Source: Streptomyces sp. NBC_01465
GTDB lineage: Bacteria > Actinomycetota > Actinomycetes > Streptomycetales > Streptomycetaceae
DNA length: 64,000 bases
Assembly (NCBI RefSeq): GCF_036227325.1
Contig: NZ_CP109467.1
Span: forward strand, 7,812,001 to 7,876,000
Direction of reading: 5' to 3'
Positions 50,719-60,041 of this stretch are shown here, in pieces. Under the pieces are notes generated by a model that worked only from the letters and a program-made list of their open reading frames with translations, ran no database searches and had not been told where the DNA came from. Each line of letters begins with the position of its first letter. Position 1 is the stretch's first letter. The translations under genes and the position numbers were made by a program.

Positions 50719-53121
50719 ATGACGAGCCCCGCCGAGCAGTCCTCGACCTCGCGCCGCACCGTTCTGCGTGCGGCAGGAGGAGCCCTGGGAGCGGGGCTCG
50801 CGTTCGGCGGGGGGATGCGGCCCTTCACGGCGGCCGCCGCCACCCGCCGCCCGGAGGCGGCCAAGGCGCACAAGGTGTCCGCAGCGGGCGCCGTGGCGCT
50901 GCGCTACCCCGCCCCCGCCGACGAGGCGAAGATCATCGAGCAGGGGCTGCCGGTCGGCAACGGCCGCATCGGAGCGCTGACGACCGGCGGCCCCGCGAGC
51001 GACGTCCTCTACCTCACCGACGCCACCCTGTGGACCGGCGGGCTGAACGACGCCCTGCAGAGCGACGGTCAATTCCCCTACGACACCACACAGTTCGGCT
51101 CCTTCACCCTGCTCGCGAAGGCCACCCTTGACCTCCCCGGCCACACCCCCGCGGCCGTCACCGGCTACACCCGGGGCCTCGACCTGAGCAACGGCCTCAG
51201 CACGGTCTCGTACGAACACGAGGGCGTGACCCACCACCGCGAGACGTACGCGAGCCACCCCGACGAAGTCGTCGTCGTCCGCCTCACGCAGAGCGGCGGC
51301 GGCCGGTACACCGGCTCCCTCACCCTCGCCGGATGGCACGGCGAGACGGCCGCGGCCGACGGCGCCACGGTCTCGTTCGCCGCCGCGCTCCCCAACCAGC
51401 TGAAGTACGCGGCCGCGGTCACCGCCGTCAGCACCACCGGAAGCATCACGGCGGCCGGCAACAAGGTCACCTTCACCGACTGCGAGGACGTCACGCTCCT
51501 CCTCACCGGCGGCACCAACTACACCCCCGACGACACCACCGCCTTCAAGGACGCGGCGCTCGACCCGCGTACCGTCGCCACCGGCCGCATCCGGGCCGCC
51601 GCAGCAGCAGGCGCGGCCGGCCTCCTGAGCGCGCATCTCGCCGACTACCAGGCCCTCTTCGGCCGGATGACGGTCGACCTCGGCACCTCCAGCGACGCAC
51701 AGCGAGCCCTCGACACCGCCGCGCGCCTCACCGCACTCGGCGCGGCGGGCGCCCCGGCCGACCCCGAATTCGAGGCCGCCTACCTCCAGTTCGGCCGCTA
51801 TCTCATGATCAGCGGCTCGCGCGACAGCGTCCCCCTGAACCTCCAGGGCCTGTGGATCGACCGCACCGACCCGGACTGGATGGGCGACTACCACACGGAC
51901 ATCAACGTCCAGATGAACTACTGGCTCGCCGAACGCGCCGGTCTGCCCGACTGCTTCGACGCCTTCCTCGACTACTGCGTCGCCCAGATACCCTCCTGGA
52001 CCCGCACCACACAGAAGGTGTTCAACGACCCCCGCAACGGCTTCCGCAACTCCAGCGGCAAGGTGGCCGGCTGGACGACGGCGATCTCCACCAACATCTA
52101 CGGCGGCATGGGCTGGTGGTGGCACCCGGCCGGGAACGCCTGGCTGTGCAACTCGCTCTGGCAGCACTACGAGTTCACCCAGGACCGCGCCGTCCTGAAG
52201 AAGATCTACCCGCTGCTGAAGGGCGCCTGCGAGTTCTGGGAGGCCCGGCTCATCACCACCACCGTCACCGACCCGGGCACCGGCGCGAGCCGCGAGGTCC
52301 TGATCGACGACAGCGACTGGTCGCCCGAGCAGGGCCCCACCGACGCCAAGGGCATCACGTACGCGCAGGAACTGGTCCGCGACCTCTTCGTGAGCTACCG
52401 CGCGGCCGCCGCCGCACTCTCCCGCGACTCCGCCTACGCGAAGACGATCGCCGGACTCCAGTCCCGCCTCTACCTCCCGCAGGTCAGCCCCACGACCGGC
52501 TGGCTGGAGGAGTGGATGAGCCCCGACAACCTGGGCGAGACCACGCACCGCCACCTCTCGCCGCTCGTCGGCCTGTTCCCCGGGGACAGGATCACCCCCG
52601 CGGACAGCCCCGCCGAACTGGTCACGGGCGTAAGGAACTTGCTCACCGCGCGCGGCATGGAGAGTTACGGCTGGGCCTGCGCCTGGCGGGCCGCCTGCTG
52701 GGCGCGGCTCAAGGACGGCGAGAAGGCGTACCAGCTGATCCGCACCAACCTGAAGCCGTCGGTCAACACGAGCAACGGCACCTCGCCCAACCTCTTCGAC
52801 ATGTACGACCTCGGGTCCCGCGCCACCCTGCAGATCGACGCCAACTTCGGCACCCCGACCGCGATGCTGGAGATGCTGGTCTACTCCCGCCCGGGCGTCG
52901 TCGAACTGCTCCCCGCCCTGCCCGCGGCCTGGGCGGCGTCAGGGCGTGTCACCGGCATCGGCGCCCGCGGCGGCATCACCGTCGACCTCGCCTGGCGGGA
53001 CGGGAAGGTCACCGAGGCGACGCTGCACAGCGTCGGTGGGGCGACCACCGAGGTACGGACAGGCGCATGGAACCGGACGGTCCGTCTGAGGCCGGGCAAG
53101 AAGGTGACCCTGCGCCCCTGA
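50719..53121 (+). CDS. Secreted GH95 alpha-L-fucosidase (or alpha-L-galactosidase)
   Basis: The 800-aa exported enzyme has a twin-arginine signal (TSRRTVLRAAGGALGAG). The GH95 architecture follows: an N-terminal beta-domain opening with LPVGNGRIGALTTGG, an (alpha/alpha)6 barrel and a C-terminal beta-domain. Conserved catalytic spots are present: INVQMNYW near residue 396 (paired Asn), DWSPEQG near 537 (acid Glu) and QIDANFGTPTAMLEML near 707 (Asp). GH95 inverting enzymes release alpha-1,2-fucose, or L-galactose in some plant-targeting members, from glycans such as xyloglucan. The gene stands alone with no adjacent regulator. The specificity is inferred from the family. Confidence 0.92.
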   Translation: MTSPAEQSSTSRRTVLRAAGGALGAGLAFGGGMRPFTAAAATRRPEAAKAHKVSAAGAVALRYPAPADEAKIIEQGLPVGNGRIGALTTGGPASDVLYLTDATLWTGGLNDALQSDGQFPYDTTQFGSFTLLAKATLDLPGHTPAAVTGYTRGLDLSNGLSTVSYEHEGVTHHRETYASHPDEVVVVRLTQSGGGRYTGSLTLAGWHGETAAADGATVSFAAALPNQLKYAAAVTAVSTTGSITAAGNKVTFTDCEDVTLLLTGGTNYTPDDTTAFKDAALDPRTVATGRIRAAAAAGAAGLLSAHLADYQALFGRMTVDLGTSSDAQRALDTAARLTALGAAGAPADPEFEAAYLQFGRYLMISGSRDSVPLNLQGLWIDRTDPDWMGDYHTDINVQMNYWLAERAGLPDCFDAFLDYCVAQIPSWTRTTQKVFNDPRNGFRNSSGKVAGWTTAISTNIYGGMGWWWHPAGNAWLCNSLWQHYEFTQDRAVLKKIYPLLKGACEFWEARLITTTVTDPGTGASREVLIDDSDWSPEQGPTDAKGITYAQELVRDLFVSYRAAAAALSRDSAYAKTIAGLQSRLYLPQVSPTTGWLEEWMSPDNLGETTHRHLSPLVGLFPGDRITPADSPAELVTGVRNLLTARGMESYGWACAWRAACWARLKDGEKAYQLIRTNLKPSVNTSNGTSPNLFDMYDLGSRATLQIDANFGTPTAMLEMLVYSRPGVVELLPALPAAWAASGRVTGIGARGGITVDLAWRDGKVTEATLHSVGGATTEVRTGAWNRTVRLRPGKKVTLRP

Positions 53122-53128
53122 ACCACGG

Positions 53129-53596
53129 TCAGGTCCGCGCGCTGATCCAGCGCTCCAGTTGGGCGATGAGATCGTCGGCCGCACCCAGGTCCCGGCTGCC
53201 GTCGGTGACCAGGGTGCGGCCGTTGTGCACCAGTCGGTACTCGAAGCGGTCCCGGGACCGCTCGTCGATGCTGCGGGCGGGCAGGGCGGCGAAGTCGACG
53301 GCGTCCAGGAGCGATCCGAGCCGGGTCCGTTCGGCGTCCGACAGGTCGCGGGACGTGTGGCCGCCCTTGCGGTCGGTGACGAGGACCTTCCCACCGGGAC
53401 GGATCTCGATGCCGCGCCGCACGCCGGCGAAACCGCCGCTGACGTTGAGGCTCACGACGCCCGCGTCAGCGGCAGAGGCAGAGGCAGCGGAGGACGGCGC
53501 CGAGGATGCGGAACCGGACGCGGCGCTGCCGCCGCAGCCGGTCAGCACCAGCGCGGCGACGACAACGGCGAGGAACCAGCGGACGCGTAGGGCCAC
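53129..53596 (-). CDS. Predicted lipoprotein of unknown function
   Basis: The 155-aa product has a lipoprotein signal with lipobox LVLTGC at about residues 17-22, then a Ser/Ala-rich spacer. A compact domain begins VVSLNVSGGFAGVRRGIEIRPGGKVLV and contains LSDAERTRLGSLLDAVDF and WISART at the end. It resembles small secreted protease-inhibitor-like or protealysin-inhibitor-like streptomycete proteins, but I do not assign a function. GTG is the start. It lies 9 nt downstream of the L,D-transpeptidase gene on the same strand, so the two are probably co-transcribed and both act at the cell surface. Confidence 0.82.
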   Translation of the reverse strand: MALRVRWFLAVVVAALVLTGCGGSAASGSASSAPSSAASASAADAGVVSLNVSGGFAGVRRGIEIRPGGKVLVTDRKGGHTSRDLSDAERTRLGSLLDAVDFAALPARSIDERSRDRFEYRLVHNGRTLVTDGSRDLGAADDLIAQLERWISART

Positions 53597-53605
53597 CCCG
53601 TCATG

Positions 53606-54841
53606 CTAAAGGGCGCTGCCCGCCTTCCACTTGTCCCAGGAGAGGTTCCAGCCATTGAGGCCGTTGGCCGGATCCACCGTGTCCTCGGTCGAGTTGACGA
53701 CCTCCACCACGTCGCCGAGCATCGAGCTGTTGTAGAACTCGGCGCCCGGTACCGACTTGTCGTTCGCACCCTTCGCATCGTGCAGGCCCACACAGCCGTG
53801 GCTGGTGTTGCTGGAGCCGAAGACCGAGGTCGAGGCCCAGTAGTTGCCGTGGACGAAGGTGCCCGAGGTGGTCAGGCGCTGTGCGTGCGGGACGTCGGAT
53901 ATCGAGTACTCGTCGCCCAGGCCGACGGTCGAGGAGTCCATCTTCGTCTGCTTGAACCGCTCGCTGATCACCATCTTGCCCGACCAGGTGGCGTGCTCGG
54001 AGTCGCCGCCGCTGACCTTGTAGGTGGCGGTGGTCTTTCCCTCGCGCTTGACCGTCATGGTCTTCGCCTTGAGGTCGACCGTGCTCACCTGGTTGCGGCC
54101 GATGTGGAAGACGACGTCCTTCGACTGCTTGCCGTACACCCCGTCCGCACCCTCGACGTCCTTGAGCCGCAGCCCCAGGGTGACCTTCGTGCCCGCGGCC
54201 CAGTACTCCTCGGGCCGGAAGTCGAGCCGGGTGTCGCTGAACCAGTGCCCGACCACCTCGACCGGGGGGTCGGCGGTGACGGTGATCGCTTTCTCGACGG
54301 CGGCGCGGTCGGTGACGGCGTGCGTGAAGTTGAGCGACACCGGCATGCCGACGCCCGAGGTCGAGTCCGCCTCGGGTGTGAAGTAGCCGACGAAGGTGGA
54401 GCCGGGGGAGCGGGTGGTGAAGGTCGACGTGTGCGCGCCCGCACCGTCGACCTGCGCCGTCACCGTGTACTTCGTACCGGAGTACGGGTGCGCGGAGGAC
54501 GTCCACAGGGTCCGCGCCGCGTTCAGCTTCCCGGCCAGGGCGGTGCCGCTCGCGTCGGCGACCTTCACGGATGCGAGGGTGCCGCCCGCCACCGCGACCG
54601 TCACCGGCACGCCGAAGTCGGCCTTGCCCGACCCGTCGGCCGGGGTGACGGTGACGGTCGCCGCCGCTGCCGCGGACTTCGACGCCGCGGCCCCGTCCTG
54701 GCCGGCCGCTCCGGCGGACCCGGCGCATCCCGCCAGTGAGGCGAGCGGGACGACGCCGAGCGCCGCAAGGACGCCGCGCCGGCTCCAGTTCCGGTCCGGG
54801 GCCGCCGTCCGCGAGGAACCAGCGGTCTCATTCGTGCCCAC
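53606..54841 (-). CDS. L,D-transpeptidase lipoprotein (YkuD type, with Ig-like domains)
   Basis: This 411-aa cell-wall enzyme makes 3-3 peptidoglycan cross-links. It has a signal with Arg pair (WSRRGVLAAL) and lipobox LASLAGC. Two beta-rich Ig-like domains follow (about 55-250, including GVGMPVSLNFTHAVTDRAAVE). The YkuD domain holds the catalytic HGNYW and SHGCVGLHD, with Cys near residue 349. The architecture matches the mycobacterial LdtMt2 group, which is carbapenem-sensitive and penicillin-insensitive. GTG with AAAGG upstream is the start. Confidence 0.95.
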   Translation of the reverse strand: MGTNETAGSSRTAAPDRNWSRRGVLAALGVVPLASLAGCAGSAGAAGQDGAAASKSAAAAATVTVTPADGSGKADFGVPVTVAVAGGTLASVKVADASGTALAGKLNAARTLWTSSAHPYSGTKYTVTAQVDGAGAHTSTFTTRSPGSTFVGYFTPEADSTSGVGMPVSLNFTHAVTDRAAVEKAITVTADPPVEVVGHWFSDTRLDFRPEEYWAAGTKVTLGLRLKDVEGADGVYGKQSKDVVFHIGRNQVSTVDLKAKTMTVKREGKTTATYKVSGGDSEHATWSGKMVISERFKQTKMDSSTVGLGDEYSISDVPHAQRLTTSGTFVHGNYWASTSVFGSSNTSHGCVGLHDAKGANDKSVPGAEFYNSSMLGDVVEVVNSTEDTVDPANGLNGWNLSWDKWKAGSAL

Positions 54842-54943
54842 ATCGCGCCTTTCGTACGTCCGACTGCTGCCGGTTCAGCGTGCTCCGCGCAGATGTGGGC
54901 GTTCTGTGAGAGGCCGGTGGGCCAGGTGAGATTCTCCTGAAAG

Positions 54944-57388
54944 TCAGGCCTCCAGGACCGCCGTCAGCCTGCGGTCGGCGACGGACCGGCCGGCCTGGAC
55001 CTCGTACGCACCCTTGATGTACGCCCAGGAGCCGGACGCCTCGTCCCAGATCTCGAAGGCGCGCCGGGGCAGCGCGATCCGGACCTCGACGCTCTCGCCG
55101 GGGGCCGCCTCGGCGCCCGCGTAACCGGCGAGCCAGCGGGCGGGGCGCTCGGTGTCGGGCTCGGCCGGGGCCAGATAGACCTGGACGGTCTCGCGGCCGG
55201 TGCGCTCTCCGGTGTTGCGGACGCGGACTACGGCCGTGGTCCCTTCGAGGGTGATCGACTCGTATGCCCAGTCGGTGTATCCGAGTCCGTGACCGAAGGC
55301 GTACGCAGGCGTCCTGCCGCTCTTCTCCCAGGCGCGGTAGCCGATGAACACGCCCTCCGTGTACGGGAGTTCACCGTCCGCCGGGGTCACCTGGGTCACC
55401 GGGACGTCCTCGAACGCCGCGGGCCAGGTCGTGGGCAGCCGCCCGCCCGGCTCCTCGGCGCCCAGCAGCACGTCCGCGAGCGCGGCCCCGCCCTCCTGGC
55501 CGGGGAACCAGCTCAGCAGCACCGCCGCGACCTCCTCGCGCCACGGCAGCTCCACCGGGGAGCCCGCGTTCACGACGACCACCGTGTTCGGGTTGGCCGC
55601 CGCCACCGCGCGCACCAGATCGTCCTGGCGGCCCGGGAGCCGCAGATCCTTGCGGTCGAAGCCCTCCGACTCGACGCGCTCGGTGGTGGCGACCACGACG
55701 ACCGCCGCGTCCGCCCCGCGCGCGGCCTCGGCCGCCTCGGCGATCAGCTCGTCGGCGTCGCGCTGCGGGCCGAGGTGGGCGAGGGCGAATCCGACGGCCT
55801 GGATGGGCGACCCGGCGTCCTTGAGGACGGTGTACCGCAGGCTGACCTCGACCGGCTTCCCCGCCTCCAGTGCGACCCGGCCGCGCTCGACGGGCGCCCC
55901 GAAGAACGCCTCGAAGGGGTCGATGCCCGCCTTGGGGAGGTTCTCCCCGTCGAAGAGCACCCGGCCGTCGACGCGCTGGGCGAATCCGCCCAGGCCCCGG
56001 GTGCCGAAGTGGTGCGTGCCGGACTCGCGCGGGGTGAAGGTGCCGGTCAGCTCCACGCTGTGCAGCGTCTCGTGGGTGACCCCTTCGGGGAGATCGTTGC
56101 CGATCCACTGGATCTGCCCGTTCGGGGCACTGGAGGAGCCGATCACCTCGCCGGCCGCGTCTCGGCAGACGGCGCGCAGTGTGAACCCCTGCCCTGCGAC
56201 GGTCAGTTCGTCGTTGGGGTCGGCGCCGACGACGTAGTGCACGGCGTTCTCGGGGAGGGCGGCCGTCAGCCCGTCGAGCGGGGAGACGACATGGTCGGGG
56301 AAGACCTGGGCGGAGCCGCCGCCCAGCACCCGCGCGTCACGGGCGGCGGCGCCGACGACGGCGACGCGGCGGACCGAGGACGCGTCCAGCGGGAGGGTGC
56401 GGCGCTCATTGCGTACGAGAACGAAGGAGCGGCGGGCGATCTCGCGGGCCAGCGCCTCGCCGTCGACGGGGGCGGGCAGCTCGGTGACGGCGGGCTCGGC
56501 GCCGTCGAGGACGCCGACGCGGGCGGCGAGGTGCAGCACATTGCGTACGGCACCGTCGACGACGGACTCCTCGACCTCGCCTGCCCGGACGGCGGCGGCG
56601 AGCGCCGGGCCGTAGACGGTCCGCGGTCCCGGCATGGCGACGTCGAGGCCGCCGGTGATGGTGCCGTTCGTCGACCGGGCGGCCATCCAGTCCGAGACGA
56701 TGTACCCGTCGAAGCCCCACTCGCCGCGCAGCACCTCGTTCTGCAGGTAGCGGTGCTCGGACATGGTGGTTCCGTTGACCGAGTTGTAGGCGCACATGAT
56801 GCCCCAGGGGTGGGCGTTCCTGACGATCGCTTCGAACGGCGCGAGGTAGAGCTCGCGCAGCGCCCGCGCGCCCACGAGGTTGTTCACCGTGAAGCGGTCG
56901 GTCTCCGCGTCGTTGGCGACGAAGTGCTTGACGGTGGTGCCCACGCCCCCGGACTGGACGCCCGTGACATAGCCGGTCGCGATCTCGCCCGTCAGGTACG
57001 GGTCTTCGCTGTACGCCTCGAAGTGGCGGCCGCCCAGCGGCGACCGGTGCAGATTCACGGTCGGCGCGAGCAGTACGTGGACCCCCTTGCGGCGCGCTTC
57101 CTGCGCGAGCAACACCCCTGCGCGGCGGGCCAGTTCGGGGTCCCAGGTCGCGGCGAGAGCCGTCGGGGACGGCAGGGCGACCGACGGGTCGTCCGCGGTC
57201 CAGCGCACCCCGCGCACCCCGATCGGGCCGTCGGACATGACGAGCGACTTCAGCCCGATCGAGGGGAGCGCGGGCAGCGACCACATGTCCTGCCCGGCGA
57301 GGAGGCGGGCCTTGTCGTCCAGGCCGAGCGCGCCGAGCGCGGTCTCGACAGCGGCCTCACAGGCGGCGCTGGTGCTGGGGGTGGTCAT
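54944..57388 (-). CDS. GH3 beta-glycosidase with PA14 insert, cytoplasmic
   Basis: The 814-aa enzyme has an N-terminal (beta/alpha)8 barrel with nucleophile Asp233 in YIVSDWMA and the KHFVANDAET strand. An alpha/beta sandwich domain is split by a PA14-like insertion (about 400-545; THHFGTRGLGGFAQRVDGRV). A C-terminal fibronectin-III-like domain closes the protein. This is the layout of bacterial beta-glucosidases acting on cello- or gentio-oligosaccharides and plant glycosides. There is no signal peptide, so substrates must be imported. GGAG precedes the ATG. A LacI gene on the same strand lies 139 bp upstream and is the probable regulator. Confidence 0.93.
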   Translation of the reverse strand: MTTPSTSAACEAAVETALGALGLDDKARLLAGQDMWSLPALPSIGLKSLVMSDGPIGVRGVRWTADDPSVALPSPTALAATWDPELARRAGVLLAQEARRKGVHVLLAPTVNLHRSPLGGRHFEAYSEDPYLTGEIATGYVTGVQSGGVGTTVKHFVANDAETDRFTVNNLVGARALRELYLAPFEAIVRNAHPWGIMCAYNSVNGTTMSEHRYLQNEVLRGEWGFDGYIVSDWMAARSTNGTITGGLDVAMPGPRTVYGPALAAAVRAGEVEESVVDGAVRNVLHLAARVGVLDGAEPAVTELPAPVDGEALAREIARRSFVLVRNERRTLPLDASSVRRVAVVGAAARDARVLGGGSAQVFPDHVVSPLDGLTAALPENAVHYVVGADPNDELTVAGQGFTLRAVCRDAAGEVIGSSSAPNGQIQWIGNDLPEGVTHETLHSVELTGTFTPRESGTHHFGTRGLGGFAQRVDGRVLFDGENLPKAGIDPFEAFFGAPVERGRVALEAGKPVEVSLRYTVLKDAGSPIQAVGFALAHLGPQRDADELIAEAAEAARGADAAVVVVATTERVESEGFDRKDLRLPGRQDDLVRAVAAANPNTVVVVNAGSPVELPWREEVAAVLLSWFPGQEGGAALADVLLGAEEPGGRLPTTWPAAFEDVPVTQVTPADGELPYTEGVFIGYRAWEKSGRTPAYAFGHGLGYTDWAYESITLEGTTAVVRVRNTGERTGRETVQVYLAPAEPDTERPARWLAGYAGAEAAPGESVEVRIALPRRAFEIWDEASGSWAYIKGAYEVQAGRSVADRRLTAVLEA

Positions 57389-57527
57389 GAGGAGCTCCTG
57401 GTGGTGCGCTGGTCGGTGCGTGCGGGCTCCTCCATCCTGCTCCCGAATGCCGAGTGAATGGTAGGTGTTGTTATCGATCTGTGATCTTTTGGGTAGAAGG
57501 AGGCAGTGCTGACCGGGCCGTCGGTCC

Positions 57528-58601
57528 TCACGCGGTGCGGCTGGAGTCCCTCGCCTCGACGTGCACGGACGACTTGAAGTGGACGCCGGGCGGCGTCTGC
57601 GGCTCGCGGATCAGCCGGTCCACCAGGGCGGCGATCTCCTGAGCGCCCGGCAGCTCGATCCGTACGCTCGTCAGCCGCGGCCGCAGCAGCCGGGCCAGCA
57701 GCAGATCGTCCGCGCCCACCACCGCGGTCGCGCCGGGGATGTCGACCCCGGCGTCCTGGAGCGCGCGCATCAGCAGCATCGCGTACTCGTCGTTGTACGC
57801 GAAGACAGCGTCCAGCCCCAACTGCGGCCAGCGCGCGACGAGTTCGGCCGCCGACTCCTCGGTGCAGGAGAGCTCCAGCGGTACGACCCGGGCGCCGGGA
57901 ACCCCTGCGGCGGCGGCCTCGGCACCGGCGAGACGCGGCGCGCTGAACATCTGCAGCCCGTGTTCCTGGGGCACGACGACGCCGATGCTCCGCCGCCCGC
58001 CGGCCAGGAGGTGCTCGGCCGCGGCCGCGCCCACCGACTCCTGGTCCAGCGGGATGCCGTGCGAGCCGGGCACGGGCGGCGGGCCGTGCGAGACGACCGC
58101 CGACGTGCCGGAGCGCTTGAGGATCTCGACCGAGCGCTCGGTGAGCGGGGTGCCGAGGGTGGCGATGACCGCGGCCGGGCGCAGCGCGGCCCAGGCGCGC
58201 GCGGCCTCCTCGGGGGCCTGGCCGATGCTCGCGCCGTGCAGGACGCCGGTGTACCCGTACCCCTGCAGTGCGGTCTGGAAGTCGGCGACGAACGCCGCGA
58301 ACAGCGGCCCGAAGGCGGGCACCGTGTCGGCGGGCGCCGTGATCAGGACCAGATTGCTGCTCCCGGAGCGCAGGGAGCGGGCCGCCGCATGCGGTACGTA
58401 ACCGAGCGCCTGGGCGGCGGCGTGAACCCTGGCCTGGGTCGCCTCGCTGACGCGTCCTGCGGCCTGGCCGTTGAGCACGTAGCTGACCGTCGCCCTGGAC
58501 ACGCCGGCGAGCTGTGCGACTGCCGCGCTGGTGGGGGCGGTTGCGGTGCCCGGGTGGGGGGCCGGGCCTGCGCCGCTGCTGTCGTTCATCGTGCTGTGCA
58601 T
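57528..58601 (-). CDS. LacI-family transcriptional regulator
   Basis: A 357-aa regulator with a displaced N-terminal tail, then the LacI helix-turn-helix (AAVAQLAGVSRATVSYVLNG, about 26-45), hinge GYVPHAAARSLRSG and an effector-binding domain with FAYNDEYAMLLMRAL and VVGADDLLLARLL. The latter deviates from the usual GxDD context. An ATG four codons in is an alternative start. It may control the GH3 gene downstream, the divergent MFS-hydrolase pair, or both. A palindrome GCTGTG-N8-CACAGC (58593-58612) overlaps its own start codon, and a longer inverted repeat lies at 58666-58693. Confidence 0.9.
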   Translation of the reverse strand: MHSTMNDSSGAGPAPHPGTATAPTSAAVAQLAGVSRATVSYVLNGQAAGRVSEATQARVHAAAQALGYVPHAAARSLRSGSSNLVLITAPADTVPAFGPLFAAFVADFQTALQGYGYTGVLHGASIGQAPEEAARAWAALRPAAVIATLGTPLTERSVEILKRSGTSAVVSHGPPPVPGSHGIPLDQESVGAAAAEHLLAGGRRSIGVVVPQEHGLQMFSAPRLAGAEAAAAGVPGARVVPLELSCTEESAAELVARWPQLGLDAVFAYNDEYAMLLMRALQDAGVDIPGATAVVGADDLLLARLLRPRLTSVRIELPGAQEIAALVDRLIREPQTPPGVHFKSSVHVEARDSSRTA

Positions 58602-58665
58602 TCTTTCACAGCGATCTTTTCTCCCGGAGGTCTGGTGGAGGGGGAGGGGTGGGTGCTAAACATCC

Positions 58666-58693
58666 GTTACACGTGTCAACTGACACGTGTAAC
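58666..58693. promoter_or_regulatory. 28-bp inverted repeat in the LacI/MFS divergent promoter
   Basis: Perfect 13-bp arms GTTACACGTGTCA and TGACACGTGTAAC are separated by AC. Each arm also contains the palindrome ACACGTGT centred on CG, and the two centres are 14 bp apart. The repeat can be read as one long operator or as two overlapping LacI-type sites. It is 49 bp before the MFS start. Confidence 0.7.
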
Positions 58694-58741
58694 CACTCGC
58701 TCTCGGTCACCGTCGACCGACCGTCCGAGGAGGAGGGCACC

Positions 58742-59992
58742 GTGGCCCTTTCCGCCCCGCAGGTCCAGCAGCCGGACCATCAGGACCACCAGAAGCAGCA
58801 GCGCACTCCGCGCGGCCTGCTGCCGCTGCTCGCCGTCGGCAACACCGCGATGTACTCGCTCTACATCGGTGTCGGCGGCGTACTGCTGCCGCTGCAGATC
58901 GAGCACATCGACAAGGCCCACAAGGTCGCCCTGCTCGGCATCGTCAGCGGCGCCAGCGCGGTCTTCGCCACGCTGTTCAACCCGGTCGCCGGCGCCCTCT
59001 CGGACCGCACCGGCCGCCGCAACCCCTGGATCCTGGGCGGCGGCATCGCCGCCGTCGGGGCGATGGCGCTGCTGGGAGGGGTGAAGACGGCGCTGCTCGT
59101 GGGCATCGCCTGGTGCATCGGGCAGGCCGTGATGAACGTCTTCCAGGCCGCGCTCACCTCGGTCGTCCCCGACCGGGTCCCGCTCGGAGCGCGTGGCAAG
59201 GCCTCGGCAGCGGTCGGCCTCGGCATCCCGCTCGGCTCCACGCTGGGCGCCGTTCTCGGATCGGCCTTCGAGGACCGGATCGCCACCGGATATCTGGTCT
59301 TCGGACTCATCGTCGCCGTCGCCGCCGTGCTCTTCACCGCCTGCACCCGCGAGGAGAGGCGCCCGGCGCGTCCCGCCGTGCCGTTCCGGGCGCAGTTCGC
59401 GGCGTTCCTCGGGGCGCTGCGCCACCACGACTTCCGCTGGGCGTTCATCGGCCGGGCGCTGCTCGTCCTCGGCTACTTCTGCGTCTTCGGGTACCAGCTC
59501 TACATCCTTCAGGACCACATCGATCTGCCGTCCGGTCTCTCGCCCACCGGGGCCGTCGCCGTCCTCACGCCGCTCTCGTCGGTCGCGATGGCCGTGTCGA
59601 CGGTCGTCGGAGGTCTGCTCTCCGACCGGATGGACCGGCGCAAGGTCTTCGTCGGAGCCTCCGCGCTGATCTCCGCGGTCTCTCTGCTGCTGCCCGCGCT
59701 CTCGCCGACCTGGCCCGCGATGATCGCCTTCGCCGTGCTCAACGGCTTCGGCTTCGGCTGCTACATGGCCGTCGACAACGCGCTCGTCTCGATGATCCTG
59801 CCGAGCACCGAGGACGCCGCCCGCGATCTGGGCGTACTCAACATGGCCAGCGCGGGCCCGCAGATCCTTGCTCCCTTCGTCGCCTCGGTGATCGTCTCGG
59901 TCTCCGACGGCTACACCACCCTGTTCGTCGCCGGCGCGGTGCTCGCCGTGTCCGGCGCACTGTCGGTGCGGCCCATTCGTGGCGTGCGCTGA
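58742..59992 (+). CDS. MFS transporter, 12-helix, sugar-type
   Basis: The 416-aa membrane protein has twelve predicted helices. MFS loop motifs are NPVAGALSDRTGRRNPWILGG after helix 2 (one residue group short of the window's writing limit and intact) and GGLLSDRMDRRKVF after helix 8. The SDRTGRRNPWI form resembles the GPH/sucrose-type carriers rather than drug exporters. GTG with GAGGAGGAGGG upstream is chosen; longer frames run through the operator. The alpha/beta hydrolase gene follows after 49 nt, suggesting uptake or export of a molecule the hydrolase acts on. The adjacent LacI gene and inverted repeat indicate sugar- or glycoside-responsive control. Confidence 0.88.
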   Translation: MALSAPQVQQPDHQDHQKQQRTPRGLLPLLAVGNTAMYSLYIGVGGVLLPLQIEHIDKAHKVALLGIVSGASAVFATLFNPVAGALSDRTGRRNPWILGGGIAAVGAMALLGGVKTALLVGIAWCIGQAVMNVFQAALTSVVPDRVPLGARGKASAAVGLGIPLGSTLGAVLGSAFEDRIATGYLVFGLIVAVAAVLFTACTREERRPARPAVPFRAQFAAFLGALRHHDFRWAFIGRALLVLGYFCVFGYQLYILQDHIDLPSGLSPTGAVAVLTPLSSVAMAVSTVVGGLLSDRMDRRKVFVGASALISAVSLLLPALSPTWPAMIAFAVLNGFGFGCYMAVDNALVSMILPSTEDAARDLGVLNMASAGPQILAPFVASVIVSVSDGYTTLFVAGAVLAVSGALSVRPIRGVR

Positions 59993-60041
59993 CCGGCGCA
60001 CGCATCCGCCCACAGCCGTACGCAATGAGAAAGGCACGACC

